A stretch of 64,000 nucleotides of DNA, from positions 1,736,001-1,800,000 of the forward strand of contig CM048844.1 of NCBI GenBank assembly GCA_026545765.1, in the 5' to 3' direction. Shown piece after piece: positions 11,955-23,509 of this stretch. Numbering within the stretch: the first letter of the stretch is position 1; each line of letters opens with the position of its first letter. The position numbers were made by a program, and so were the translations under genes. The notes beneath the pieces were generated by a model. It was not told the DNA's origin and did not search any database. It saw nothing but the letters and a program-made list of their open reading frames with translations. Origin of the DNA: Plantago major. Taxonomy: Eukaryota; Streptophyta; Magnoliopsida; Lamiales; Plantaginaceae.

Positions 11955-12294
11955 ATGAGATGGGTTACAATTCTAATTTCTAAATGGGCCAAAACTCAAA
12001 ATACTCAAAACGACCTTTTCCTTACTATATACTCCCTCCGTCCCACCTTCATATTCTCATTTGACTTATTTGTTCAACACCGTTCAACTTTCAATTTAAT
12101 TTAATTACATATAATACCTCTGATGAAATTTTTAAAAATGTATAATGAAAATTAAAATGTAAATATTCAATATTATGAATTTTTATTTTTATTTTACCAA
12201 CATTATGTATGAGTAATTCGCAGACGAAGTTCGTAAGCGTTGGCCGGAAAAATTCAAATGAGACTGGACGGAGGCTAGTATTTGGGCCATGGGC
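11955..12294. repeat. Segmental copy B, upstream region of the TPR gene
   Basis: Counterpart of 7406-7742. It sits about 95 bases before the ATG of the TPR gene, so it covers that gene's probable upstream control region. This is the likely source of the copy now in front of the KH exons. Confidence 0.85.
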
Positions 12295-12389
12295 CGACGT
12301 GGGTCAGGAAGCCCATTATCAATGTTCGTTTCTCTATCGATTCCCTTCACTTTTACCGGCTTACTCTCTTTGAGCTCTCTGCTTCGTCA

Positions 12390-15300
12390 ATGGCTTCTCT
12401 ACTTTTTTCCGCCTTTTCGACTTTGAGGTACAGCACACACTTTTATTCATTTACTCGTTCATGTACTGTATAGATTCTTTTCAGTATAAATTATCACGCG
12501 AAGTTGTATATCTGTTGGATTTTCCTCGCTTTTTTTTCCAGAAATGAATTATGCACGATGTCATTTATAGTTTTATACCCTAATACTTCCGTAATTGAAG
12601 TAAAATTATTCGAAAGCTTAACTAGATAATGGAGTATAATTTACATTTCTGGTCTGCAGTTGTGAAACTATGTTCTAGTTTATAAAATACAGTAACAATT
12701 AGTTCAATTTCATTCAAACAGGCATTTATTTGTCTATGAATAGGTACACTAAGGCATATTGGTATAGCAGCTTATCATTTAAGCAGCAGGAGTGTTTAGT
12801 TTTTTACACAATTTGATTGCAATTATCGAAAGCTTCACTTGATAGTATCATATTCAGTAATTTGGACTATAATTGTGAATGTATGCTAGTTTTTACAAGA
12901 ATATCAGTAGTCATTTTGATTTTTGTTAGGAAGTGGCATTTATTTCTGGACAAATAAGTACGTACGGACTACGGACAACTGTGTATTGATATAGCAGCTC
13001 GTCAGTTATTCACTTTTATTACTTGCATTTCCTCTAGCGATGGTTTATCCTTGGTGTTCAATTAATTTCCTTCTCTTTCCTTTTTGTCCAGTATTGATCG
13101 GACATATGTAAGAGCTCAATCGAACCACATCCAGTTCCCGTTCCAGAGTGGGATTGTGTATTCCCGTCCAAACATAAGTATCACGCTTCCACCATGCAGA
13201 CGCTTTATGGGGATTTGTGCCAGCCCTAGCTCATTACAAATTGGTGGTGAAAGTAGTAAAGGGCGTGTGGCTTTGGATCCGACCAATTTCCAAAGGTACA
13301 CTCTTAACTCAATAATTGTGGCACATAATAGAAGTGATTAGTAAGAGATTATATTGGTTATGTTAGCCTCTTTCTGAATATATAATGCTTTGGCATTTCT
13401 TGTGACAATATCTGCAATATGTGCTTCCACTCTACTGTAAGTTGTATTTATTACTGCCCCCACCCATAAGTCATTCGCTTACCAAGAATATGCATAGATT
13501 TCAGCAACTTCTTTCTTTTTGTTTAGGAAATTCTTGCATGATTGAGAAGATAAATGCTTTATATCCTGAATTGTCTAGGCATATTGTTGAAGATCTACTA
13601 TGCTTTTTTTTTGCTTTCTAGACGTGACTTCAATAAGGAAATACTTTGCATTTTTCATTCCTAGTCTAAATAGCATATTCATTTGGGTGTGGTTATAGGT
13701 CCAAATTGTTCGATGACTGTTCAGTGGATCCATCTGAAAGTTACACTAAAGATCTTGAAAAGCAACTCAATGATCTCTTTCATGAAGTCAAGACTATGAT
13801 AGGAATGGGAGAGGAAGATAATGCAAGAGACCTACTTAGGGCAAATTATGAAGCTGTCAAAGAACAGGTGGATTCTGGTGCTTGTGGTATTGAAGAAGCT
13901 GCAGTTCTCGATGTAATAGCCTTAGGTTATGTGGCACTTGGAGACCTGAGTACTGTTGGATCCTTAATGGATGTGGTAATATAACTAGCAACAAAGTTTA
14001 GGTACACTATATGTGAGTTATCTGTTTCAGGTTGGTTTATTTGATGCCACAGTATTACTGTTGGTCTGTCTGGTCACAAATAAATTGAGCTACTTCATAA
14101 TTTAAGCATAATAAGTATTATAATTATAATATAGATATATACTATATGCCAGTTGGAAATTTATGTAATTGGCTAACAAGTAGATCTCTTCTAAAAGAAT
14201 GTGAGTTGTTTTTTCTTCATATTGTTTCTCCACTCCCCCCTTTTCTTTCTAATCTTTGCTGTCTTTCTTTCTCCCTTTCAAGTTTTTTTTTCTTTTGCCT
14301 TTCCTTTTTCATTAGCATTACCGATTATTCTTTGGCAATCTATAATGTTGTGTGGTCTTTCATGTTTATCCAGTTGAAAGGGATTGTGGATGGGTTAAAG
14401 GATGAGGAGTTTCTTCTTGATTCAATACTCATGCATATGGGAAGTTTGTGCGCCAAGTTGGAAAAGTTTGAGGCATCTATTGGTTTCTACCGACGATCTT
14501 TAAAAATTATGGAAAGAAAATATGGTAGGTTGCTTTCCCTGGGGTCTTGTAATAGAATATACCATCTTCGTCCTCTTTGCTTGTGCATCGTTTCATTTTC
14601 TGGATGTGAATATTCCTAGTGTATTTTGATCGGTGTGTAATCCTGATCGTTTTAGAATGACTTTGTACCGAATTCAGTCATCCTCTATATAAATCATGGT
14701 TGCGTATTTTCTCCCGTAGGAAGTAGGAGTTCATTTCTATCTACACCGTTGATGGGACTGGCTAAAGTTCAGGAAACTAGTGGAAGAGCATCCCAGGCTA
14801 TAGCAACATACTACACCGTTATTAAACTGTTAGAATCTAGCAAGGCTGGAGAGGGTGAGAGGTTGGTGTTGCCATTAAGTGCACTAGGTGATCTTCTACT
14901 GAAGGAGGAAAAAGCTTCAGAAGCTGAACATCTTTTCAACAGGTTGAATTAGTTTCCTATATGTTTTAAAACACACGGCTTTCTTTTCTAATTTTGACGA
15001 TCTCTTTCTCTATGCCAGAGTCTTGGATATTTACGTGAAGTCATATGGTGAAAAAGACGGAAGAGTTGGTATGGCTATGTGCTCTTTGGCCAAGGTTAAA
15101 TGTGCTAAAGGTGAATGAACTAATGGCGTATCATTTTGTGTGAATGTTTTTTCTTCAGCCATTAAATTCTCCATTTGCTACCTCCACTTGCCAATTGAAG
15201 GAAGTTCACTTAGTTGCACTAGTTCTATTAGTTTGATACCAATCTGCACATGCATTACTAGAATGACTAATCATGCCTTTAAGCTCTTGTCTGATTATAA

Positions 15301-16700
15301 TGGGATGCTGAAGTTCATTACTCCATAATTTGAATCACAGAGATGGTCCTTTATTTATTTTTACTGGAGTACATACTGTCATGCCTGTGCATTTTTCTTT
15401 TTATTAGTTTGGATAATGTCCTCATAAGTTGAAAGCTCACAAGTATGAAGTATCAAATTCCTTTTCTGAACATTGTCCAACTCAAGGACCATCCTTTCTG
15501 ATCTCATCTCTCTGGCCATCTGCAGGAGATGTGAATGAGGCCATCGAACTATACAAGAGTGCCATTAAGATCACAGTAGAGTCAACATACATGGCTCCAG
15601 ATGACAAATTGGTGGAAAAGATGAGAACAGACTTGGCTGAGCTACTCCACATAGCGGGAAGGTATGATCATTGTGTGAATGATTTAGTAATTTACTTCAG
15701 TTCATCTTAGGTAGTAGATTGAGAGACATAGTTTCACCATTTTTATGCTCAGGCAAGTGTGTGCCATTTCGTTCATCATTTTTGTGTTCTGAGATTATAA
15801 CTATTACATCTGTTACAAGAGTACAAGCTATACACAGGGAGTGATAATTTCACAGTAATTTATGTCACAGGACTATTATGTACTTTCTGCATTTTACCAT
15901 TTATGATCCTGCTATTCTTACAATCTTGTTTGCTGTCAGAGGACAAGAAGGCCGGGCTCTATTGGAGGAATGCTTGTTAATATCCGAGAAATCAAAAGGA
16001 AAGGAGCATCCCAGCTCAGTACCGCACCTTATAAATCTTGCAATCTCTTATTCATACTCTAAAAACTTTGCTGAAGCTGAGCGGTTGCTGATGATAGGCT
16101 TGCAAGTAATGACAAAGACTTTGCCACCTGATGATCCATCCATAACCTTTCCCATGTTACAGCTAGCAGTTACTCTGTACAACTTACACCGTGATGAAGA
16201 GGCAGAAAGACTTGCTCTAGATGTTTTGCACATCCGTGAGAAGGCATTTGGAAAGGAATCTTTACCAGTTGGTAGGACCATAATAATTATTTCACTGAAT
16301 AATTGAATTATATATAGATTAACTTCATAACTCTTTCCCTTTTGGGACTAAAATTCTTGCTCACTTTATATTTTACTTGTAAAGAACGCTTACATACATT
16401 CTCCACCCGAGTTGCGTAACATTTTATTTACAAAATCCCTGTTTAACAGGTGAGGCCCTTGACTGTTTGGTGTCTATCCAGTCTCGGCTCGAGAAAGATG
16501 ACAGTGAGCTAGTGGAACTGCTGAAGAGGATTTTGACAATTCAAGAGACATCATTTGGTCCTGAAAGTGAGGAGGTCATAGAAACCCTGAAGAAAATTGT
16601 ATACTACTTGGATAAAGGGGGCATGAAAAATGAGAAATATCCTCTGCAGAGAAGATTGTCTGTGCTGAGAGAGAAACGCAAAAACAAGGTTATTTATTAG
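12390..16700 (+). CDS. Chloroplast-targeted TPR protein (kinesin light chain-like repeats), 394 aa
   Basis: Ten exons join without a frame break: 12390-12427, 13092-13295, 13699-13975, 14374-14524, 14720-14942, 15019-15110, 15526-15661, 15940-16271 and 16450-16700, the first beginning ATG GCT TCT CTA; nine boundaries are GT-AG. The first ~70 residues are rich in Ser/Arg and poor in acids (MASLLFSAFSTL, then RRFMGICASPSS), as expected of a plastid transit peptide. The rest is helical-pair repeat sequence: LLRANYEAVKEQVDSG, LGDLSTVGSL, HMGSLCAKLEKFEASIGFY, LMGLAKVQETSGRASQAIA, LGDLLLKEEKASEAEHLF, GDVNEAIELYKSAIKI, LINLAISYSYSKNFAEAERL and LAVTLYNLHRDEEAERLAL. These have the spacing of kinesin-light-chain/nephrocystin-type TPRs, which bind protein partners. 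The specific partner is unknown. A shorter final exon is possible: AACAAG at 16684-16689 is followed by GTTATT, and an acceptor lies near 17216. Confidence 0.85.
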
Positions 16701-18046
16701 GAGATGTCACCTTGAGGTGCATAAGTTGTGATCCTTAGCAGAGTTACCTTGTATATCATCATCGATAACAAGCTTAAGTAGCTCTAGGATTGCACGGACT
16801 GACTACCCAATTGACGTAAGCATCTATCCAGGGGATTGAGGTATTGATCAATTTTACGATGATGCAATAATATATATCCTTGCCAATCAATTTCTCTAGC
16901 TTGCTGTTTAATTTTAAAAATATGCACTTTCTAGATTATCTTGAAATTCAAATAATGTAGCTAATCTTCGAATTTCGAATTTTTTGCATTCTGACTAAGG
17001 TGCATTTTACACACTGGATTTTAGCTTCCAGTTTTACTTTCAACAATGAATCTAGTCTGTTGGAGTTAGATTCAGGAAAGCTCAATTTTTTACTGCTGCA
17101 ATTCATGAGTATCCAATATTTTCTTGGCATTTACCCTTCCCCTATCCTGGGTCCAAAATACTCCGTAGTCCAATTTCTTTTTATTCTAGCTTGTGTAATT
17201 TTTATTCAATGACAGGTTGGGACAGTTGCCATTTGTAACAGGAAACAGGCTTTCTGGAACACAGAGCAGCCATGGGAAGAAACATGTTGCTTGGAGTGAA
17301 TTTTTCATTACGGCTATTGCATCTTCTTCCCTCTACTTAAGTTCTACTCAACCTGTGACATGAGAGGCCCAGAGGTGTAGATATTGTCGAACATGTCAAG
17401 GGCCCATAAATGGAAACAGAAGCGACTGGAACTACACGACGCTGAAGCTAACAACTGGCCCAATCTTTGATATTTTGCAGTTATATGCTTACATAGGATT
17501 AAATCTTGTTCCTTTGTGGCATTGACTGTCTCTGAATGTCATAATTTCCGGTCACTTATTCTGGGAGGTTGCTGGCTGCAGTTAACAAGGGTGATTGGTT
17601 TGGTAACATCTGACATGCTCCCAAAAGAATGAACTGTTGTATAGTCCCAGAGCGGATGAATAGCTTTTAGTTGTCGATCCTATGTCCTGTAGAGTTTCAT
17701 ACATGCATAGCAACTGTTTGTTCCAACAATTTGTTAAACCAGCAAGCTTTATCTGGGCTTGTCACGCTAAGATTTTTATCAACTCGATGAACTTATTTTT
17801 GAAATAAGCTTGTCACGCTAACAAAGAACGAAACTGAATAATACTATAACGACAAGAAAATGGCTTATCGAATGAACATTGAAGTAATATTCTGATAGCA
17901 ATTAATATTTACATGGCCAATGTACATATATAATAAACATACTTGACTAAATCTGATATCTGTAGCAATAAGTACCTAAAAGTTCCAAACCAATATATAG
18001 TTAATACCATTCGACATGACATGCAAAATACTGAAAAATAAATCAG
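16701..18046. other. TPR 3' flank / MYB 3' flank
   Basis: Contains the 3' UTR of the TPR gene. A possible alternative last exon begins after TGACAG near 17216 and would add VGTVAICNRKQAFW-like residues to a stop near 17300. Between 17300 and 18046 no gene is seen; the two genes converge here. Confidence 0.4.
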
Positions 18047-18526
18047 TTAAGTTGAGTTCTCGTTGAAGATACTGCTTCTCTCTTTTCTTTTGGAACCATT
18101 ATTGTTCTTCTTCTGCAGGTGTTTGTTCTTCTGCTTCTGTAGGTGTTCGTAGTACTTTTGAGCATGGCTAGCAACTTGAGTAGCAGTCCTCGATTTCATA
18201 TGGTTTGCGATGCTTGTCCACTTTGAACGCCCATATATCGCCAGCCCCTCCAGAAAGCATTTATGTTCCTCTTTACTCCACGGCTTTGCCTTTTTCCTCT
18301 TCACAACCAGCCACTCAGTTTCATAATCTGGCCCTGCTTCAGTCGCAGCTACGACATGCACCAATACGATATCGCGCTGCTGGACTTGTTTGGCTGTCTT
18401 TGTCCCTAGACGCTCCACAATTTGTTCCTCTGATCGTTCTAGGTGACCATTGGGGAATCCGGCATTGTAGTTGTTGAAGTGCTCGTTGCAGGTCCATGAT
18501 GAACTTGAGCTACCACCTGCATTCAT
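18047..18526 (-). CDS. MYB-related (single-repeat, SHAQKY type) transcription factor, 159 aa
   Basis: One uninterrupted exon. Residues 81-126 form a single MYB/SANT repeat: KPWSKEEHKCFLEG, then IYGRSKWTSIANHM and ending RTATQVASHAQKYY. The spaced Trp residues and the SHAQKY(F/Y) end place it in the plant 1R-MYB class related to the C-terminal repeat of DIVARICATA-like factors, which bind I-box-like DNA. Here the last motif residue is Tyr instead of the usual Phe. A basic patch (VKRKKAKP, residues 75-82) and a Lys/Asn-rich tail (KKNNNGSKRKERS) could direct it to the nucleus. The N-terminal 70 residues lack the first MYB repeat found in two-repeat DIV proteins but keep a weakly similar acidic stretch. 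DNA-binding function is likely; the target genes are unknown. Confidence 0.85.
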   Translation of the reverse strand: MNAGGSSSSSWTCNEHFNNYNAGFPNGHLERSEEQIVERLGTKTAKQVQQRDIVLVHVVAATEAGPDYETEWLVVKRKKAKPWSKEEHKCFLEGLAIYGRSKWTSIANHMKSRTATQVASHAQKYYEHLQKQKNKHLQKKNNNGSKRKERSSIFNENST

Positions 18527-19462
18527 ACTAAAATCAGCCTAGCTAGCTTGGTTTCAATTCTTTGAGATTGCTATTGGATTGATTGGTATTATTGCAGCCT
18601 ACTTAGATTGATCGATAGCTAGTACTAGTGCCAATTATTTATAGTTTGAGAAAGTAATGGATAAGTTTCAATGAGTTAATCTTAAAAATGCTAATTCTTC
18701 AACTCTTGAAAACTTAATAGCAGTTTACCTTAAATATATTGGATGCAGGATCTTCTTATGTAATGGGCATTCATAAAAATTAAGGAAACTTGTCTTCGTT
18801 ATATCATACTTTTATGGATACTGAAAATTCTGTACCTAGCCATTTTTTGTTAAGGAAATTTTATACATGGTTTGCGTGTAGTTTTATGTAAAATTTTAAA
18901 CTAAATGATAAAAGATAAAAATGTGAGAAGAGTGTACATTTCTGATAAAACGTGTAATATGTGAGAACGTTAATTTTTTATTTTTACTATAATTTTTATG
19001 TGGGGTAGATTTTTTCTTAAAAGTATTTTGAGATGTCTAAAATTGTCGAATGTATGTTCTGCTCACATGAAAATTGAAAATAGTATTTGTTAAAACTGGC
19101 AATAATTTTTTTTTACTTTTATATACATTTAATTGTCGAGTGTACATTTAACATCGTAATATGAGTGTAATAGTGATTTAACAAAGTTATTTAGTGATAT
19201 GCCAAACAATATTCAACGATTTTAACAAATGTTAAATTGTTTGTCAAAGAGCAAAGCTAAATCCAGAATTACTTCACAATGTCTTCGAAAGAGTCTTTCT
19301 AGAAAATTGCCCCTAAAAACTTGTATTTTACGATTGAGTCAGTTATTTTCTTTTTGTCTTTTTCTGGCCCCGAAACTCTTTTAATTATTTCATTCTTCAT
19401 TTTGACATAAATTCCTTTTACGTTTAGTTAGTTTTATTTTAGAGGAGAGTTGCGTATTCCCT
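18527..19462. other. Upstream flank of the MYB gene, no gene seen
   Basis: Very AT-rich divergent spacer. Near 18630-18642 (AATTATTTATAG) there is a possible TATA element for the minus-strand MYB gene. No coding exon is visible. Confidence 0.35.
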
Positions 19463-20128
19463 TTACAAGTCTATGTTTTAAAAGCCGGATCGGGTCGGAC
19501 GGTTCAACCGGGAAACCGGTGAAAAACGGCCGGACCATCAATATAAAGCCGGACTCCAAAAACCGGATCGGGCCGGTGAACCGGGAACCGGCCAATCGCC
19601 GGCCTGGACGGTTTTTGGACCCAAAAAAAAAAAAATCTAGGGACTTGTTTGCAATGAAAAGCTAAAAACTAAAAAGTAAAAAAAACCTAACAAGCAGCCA
19701 GCCGCTTCTTTTCTTCTTTCTTCTTCGGTTCGGTTCTTCTCCAGATCGCTTTCTTCTTTCTTCTTCAGGTCTTCTGGATCGATTTCAACCGTTCCAAATC
19801 GCAATTTGATGCTGTGTTCTGGATCGATGTCTTCAGTTCTTCTGCTCGCAATTTGATTTCGTTTCTGATTGTAATGTGTATGATTTGATGGTATTTTTAT
19901 GTTGCTTTGAAATTGGAGCTCTTATGCTAATGACACTTCTATTATGTTTTTGTAATGTTTATATTTTTTTATGAAAATATTGTGTGCGTATACATATATA
20001 ATATTATAAATAATATTTATGATGTCATATCGGCTTAAAACAGCCCAACCGATCCGACTCCGATCCAACCTTTTTTGGAGGTGACCGGTTTAACTGTCCG
20101 GGCCGACTTTTAAAACATAATTACAAGT
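19463..20128. mobile_element. hAT-like non-autonomous element with 8-bp target duplication
   Basis: The element spans 19471-20120. Its ends are near-perfect inverted repeats: left CTATGTTTTAAAAGCCGG, right (reverse complement) TTATGTTTTAAAAGTCGG. It is flanked on both sides by the identical 8-mer TTACAAGT (19463-19470 and 20121-20128). An 8-bp target duplication with short inverted ends fits the hAT superfamily. Inside are GC-rich CCGGT/ACCGG-rich sub-terminal segments, a poly-A run and pyrimidine-rich TTCTTC repeats, and no transposase frame. It must have been moved by an enzyme encoded elsewhere. Confidence 0.85.
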
Positions 20129-20347
20129 ACAAGGCGGTCAAACCCTTTTTCCTTGAGAAGTTTCTCCGTTAAAACTATGTAAAGTTTTTCATTAGGTTTA
20201 AAATTAGCAGCAAGAAAAAAGAAGGATTATAGGAAGAACAAGGGCTAGCTTGTAATTAGGAAAAGAACCGGAATCAATTTTGCCCTAGCCGATTGTCGTT
20301 TGCTATTGCAGAGCAGGTTCCAAATTCCCAATAAGCAAAACGAAAAG

Positions 20348-22881
20348 ATGGAAGCTTTAGCTACAAAAGACGCCTCAACCAAATGGGATTTTAGCTGGTA
20401 AGCTTCTTCTCTTTCCACCTGTAGATGTGTATTTCTCGATGTCTATCAATTGCATTGCGTCGACATTTTTCACTTTCATGGTGGAGTTTTCAATCGACTG
20501 TTTTAGTTCAGCTGGAGTTCTTCTGTGCAACTTATTACATGTTGTTAGTATAGATATATGATATCCGTTCGTTGCATTTGTGAAATTTGCTTACAGTTGA
20601 TTGTTTGGTTAATTCTCATATGCTCAAAGGAGTAGGACCATGTGTGTCATTGTAGGACAAAACAATTATGATTAAGAATGTTTAAAGGCTATGATTAGCA
20701 AAGACCACTGTTAGTTGATTGGTTGCTGGACATAGAGGTGATAAAGAAGCTGATTTTGACGGATGGTGTTTTAAGCCATTAGCCGATAATCATCTACTAG
20801 CTAGGCATTTATGTAACATGCTACTACTTATTTTGGTCCAAGGGTTAAATAGGTTGATTCACAATTTAAGCTAGTAGTAATAGATAAGATGATGCTGAAG
20901 ATTGAAGACAGCTCGGGTTTTCTGCTGGCTTATATACTACATCTGCTGAACAGTTGCTGTATTTGAAGAAACAGTGTTTTACTTATGCGGATTATAGTTC
21001 ACGTAGATATGTTGTGAATCAGTTAGAGCTTGAATCTATGTTGTCAACAAGTTACTGTTAAACTTGATGAAGTGCCAAATTTGCTGACGCTTGATTGCTT
21101 GGCTTACCAGCACCACCCAGTCAATCTCATTCCACTCAATCTTTCCTCTCTCAATTCTCCCAATCTAAACTCTCAATCGAATCCCGCCTCTCTGAAATCA
21201 CCCAAAACCCTGACTCCGATCCGGCTCGTAAACCTCATCTTGAATCCATCTCCCTCCAAATCTCTGCCCTCGAGAAGCTCGTTGCTGAGAATTCTTACTT
21301 CCTACCACCTTACGAGGTTCGTTCTTGCCTCTCTGCTGTTGACTTCCTCCAATGTTCCCTCGATGAGGTCACCTCCCTCGTTATCCCTAAGAAGAAATTC
21401 TCCTTCAAGAACAAAACCAAAACTACCGCTGTAATTCCTACCATCGTCCGAGACGTGGAGAGGAAGCCGAATGTGTGCCTCAAGAGGTTAGGTTTGGGGT
21501 TTAGGCATAGAGAGAACGAGTTATTGGTCAAGGAGTTTAGTAGGAGTGAGTTGGAGGGACAGAGTGGTGAATTTACGTTGTCGGGATTGCGAGGCTGTGA
21601 GGTTAGATTGAAGGGATGTGTGAGTGCGTTGGTTGTGGATAAGTTGGTGAACTGCAAGGTTTATGTTGGAGCTGTGATGGGTTCGGTTCTGATTGAGGGA
21701 GCAGAAGGGTGCGTATTTGTGTTGACGTCGCATCAGATTAGGATTCATGAGGCTAAGGAGTGTGACTTTTACCTGAGGGTCAGGAGTAGGCCAATAATAG
21801 AGGATTGCGGTGGAGTTAGGTTTGCGCCGTATTGCTTGAGTTATCAAGGGATTGAGGGGGATTTGGGGGAGGCGAATCTAGGGGAGGAGACTGGAAATTG
21901 GGAGAATGTGGATGATTTTCGGTGGTTACGAGCTCTGAAGTCACCGAATTGGTCGACTGTACCGGAAGGTGAACGCATTGGTGTGGTGGATATTTCGTGA
22001 GGATTGGCAGTTTAGAGTATAATGGGTCGAAAATGAATTGGTGAATGTGGATGATATCTCCTGTCATTTTGCTCAAGATGTAAACGAAGCTTTCATTTCT
22101 TGTGTAACTCTTTGATTGTAACCAATTATTAGTTTGACATTATACAGAGTTTTTGTTCAACATTTTGGATGAATGGATGATCCATCTTTTTTTATTAAAC
22201 TGTTAGAAAATGTCACAATGCCTTTTTATATTTAAGTTGACTGATGTATTTGTTTACGGATATGATCCTTGATTACATTTAAGCTCTCTTTTGTAATGCT
22301 TGTTCTTCTTTCTGGACTAACTTTGTGGTCTCCTTTCGATTAATATTATATAAGTATGAAACTTAAGAAATGAAACTTAAAAAACAAGGGGTTATGGATC
22401 TAAATACCAGTACCTTGATCTGCTGTGGTTGATGTTTTGTGTTAATGTTCTACAGCAACTTGGAAGTCGATTATCACTCAGAGGAACTTGCTCAGATAGT
22501 TTATGCTGCATTAGTTGTTGATAAAGAGGTAAGAAACGCAGCATGGTTTACATCTCGCAGTTTATAGTTTCTTACATTAGCTCACAGCCCAAAATTTTCA
22601 TCTTAATGACAGTTACAGCCGGACAAAGTGAAAAGGCAAATGTCTGTTTCCGATGGGAAGCTTTCTGTGTATGTCCAGCTGTCCACTCTCATCCCCATTT
22701 GTTTCATGGCTAGAAATAAAGTAAAGGTCTTTATTATTTTGAGACATTATCCTCATTTACGTGCAGGCGTTTTGAGGCACTCGAAGCAAGATTCCTCCGT
22801 GCATCATATAGTGCTTTTCTTGATGTTCTTACACTTGCCAGTAAGACAATCGAAGAATTTGGTCCAGGTTCGGCATTGTGA
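20348..22881 (+). CDS. PCC1: KEOPS/EKC complex subunit Pcc1 (LAGE3-like), 97 aa
   Basis: Four exons: 20348-20397, 22456-22528, 22613-22668 and 22767-22881, all GT-AG, giving MEALATKDASTKWDFSC, NLEVDYHSEELAQIVYAAL, LQPDKVKRQMSVSDGKLSV and RFEALEARFLRASYSAFLD, ending EEFGPGSAL. Pcc1 is the small dimerisation subunit of the KEOPS complex, which makes the t6A modification of tRNA in cytosol and nucleus and has also been linked to telomeres and transcription. The length is usual for the family (~90-110) and the conserved SVSDGKLSV and RFLRAS...TIEEFGP segments are present. The first intron is about 2.06 kb and contains an entire tubulin cofactor C reading frame in the same orientation. The last exon is partly duplicated at 25184-25277. 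Confidence 0.9.
21095..22000 (+). CDS. Tubulin-folding cofactor C (TBCC), nested in the Pcc1 intron; start codon not visible
   Basis: A 301-codon frame with no internal stop, ending TGA at 21998-22000. The N-terminal part (STQSFLSQFSQSKLSIESR, then LEKLVAENSYFLPPYEVRS and IPKKKFSFKNK) matches the spectrin-like helical domain of plant cofactor C. The C-terminal part is the beta-helical TBCC/C-CAP domain and keeps the arginine-finger motif QIRIHEA (residues 214-220 of the frame, Arg at 216), followed by CDFYLRVRSRPIIEDC. Cofactor C stimulates GTP hydrolysis on tubulin in the last step of alpha/beta heterodimer assembly. The usual N-terminal methionine and the ~40 residues before the helical domain are missing: a TGA lies immediately upstream (21092-21094) and no ATG occurs in frame before residue ~195. 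It is either a 5'-truncated intronless copy or is completed by an upstream exon. Confidence 0.8.
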   Translation: MLGLPAPPSQSHSTQSFLSQFSQSKLSIESRLSEITQNPDSDPARKPHLESISLQISALEKLVAENSYFLPPYEVRSCLSAVDFLQCSLDEVTSLVIPKKKFSFKNKTKTTAVIPTIVRDVERKPNVCLKRLGLGFRHRENELLVKEFSRSELEGQSGEFTLSGLRGCEVRLKGCVSALVVDKLVNCKVYVGAVMGSVLIEGAEGCVFVLTSHQIRIHEAKECDFYLRVRSRPIIEDCGGVRFAPYCLSYQGIEGDLGEANLGEETGNWENVDDFRWLRALKSPNWSTVPEGERIGVVDIS

Positions 22882-23509
22882 CATTTCAGTATTGTTGTTT
22901 GCCAGTATTACTGTTACCCATCTAGATTATGATCAGTTGAAAACATTGATTAAATTCGTCTATATATAAGACTACAAGATCTTCATGCTAAGCACAAAAA
23001 TGACTGACATGGTTGCTGAGATCTCAACATTACATGTAAAAGATATAAGACCATGTTTATACATGATGAGGACACTAACACTACTATCTGAACTCTGAAG
23101 CCTGTGATAACTGGTACTGCTACTGTTCAATAATTGGAGGTAGCTAATGGAAAATTAGATACTAATTTGATATAGCTGAGTACCACACTTCCATGCCATC
23201 ATCTATGTACGCTTCCATGGAACGGCCTGCTTAAAGCTTGCATAAATGTCAGCCTGTCAAAATGATATCAATGCAATCCACATGTTAGAAACACTCAGCA
23301 AACTTACTTAGCTGAAACATTCTGGAATGTGTGTCTGTCTGCATAGTGTTCTTATCTCATTTTGTGTATTTTTTCCCACAAAATATCCGTATTATGTTTC
23401 CACCAGTCTCGGCGTATCATTTTCTTATATCTCCTGTTGCGTTTATCATCAAGCAAGACTGGTGATACAGTTTCGAATTCTGATGAACTATATCAGAATG
23501 TTTTGTCTT
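22882..23509. other. Pcc1 3' flank
   Basis: Holds the Pcc1 3' UTR and the spacer to the convergent DUF688 gene. The same spacer is found in copy 2 (25278-25967). No gene is seen. Confidence 0.45.

Noticed and set aside
14146..14619. 157-codon frame in the TPR gene
   Set aside because: Only 14374-14524 is a real exon. The Phe/Leu/Ser-rich remainder is a translated polypyrimidine intron tract, not a membrane protein.
21030..21434. 134-codon frame overlapping the cofactor C gene start
   Set aside because: It is a shifted reading of the same DNA, Pro/Ser/Leu-rich without any family resemblance, while the other frame is clearly cofactor C.
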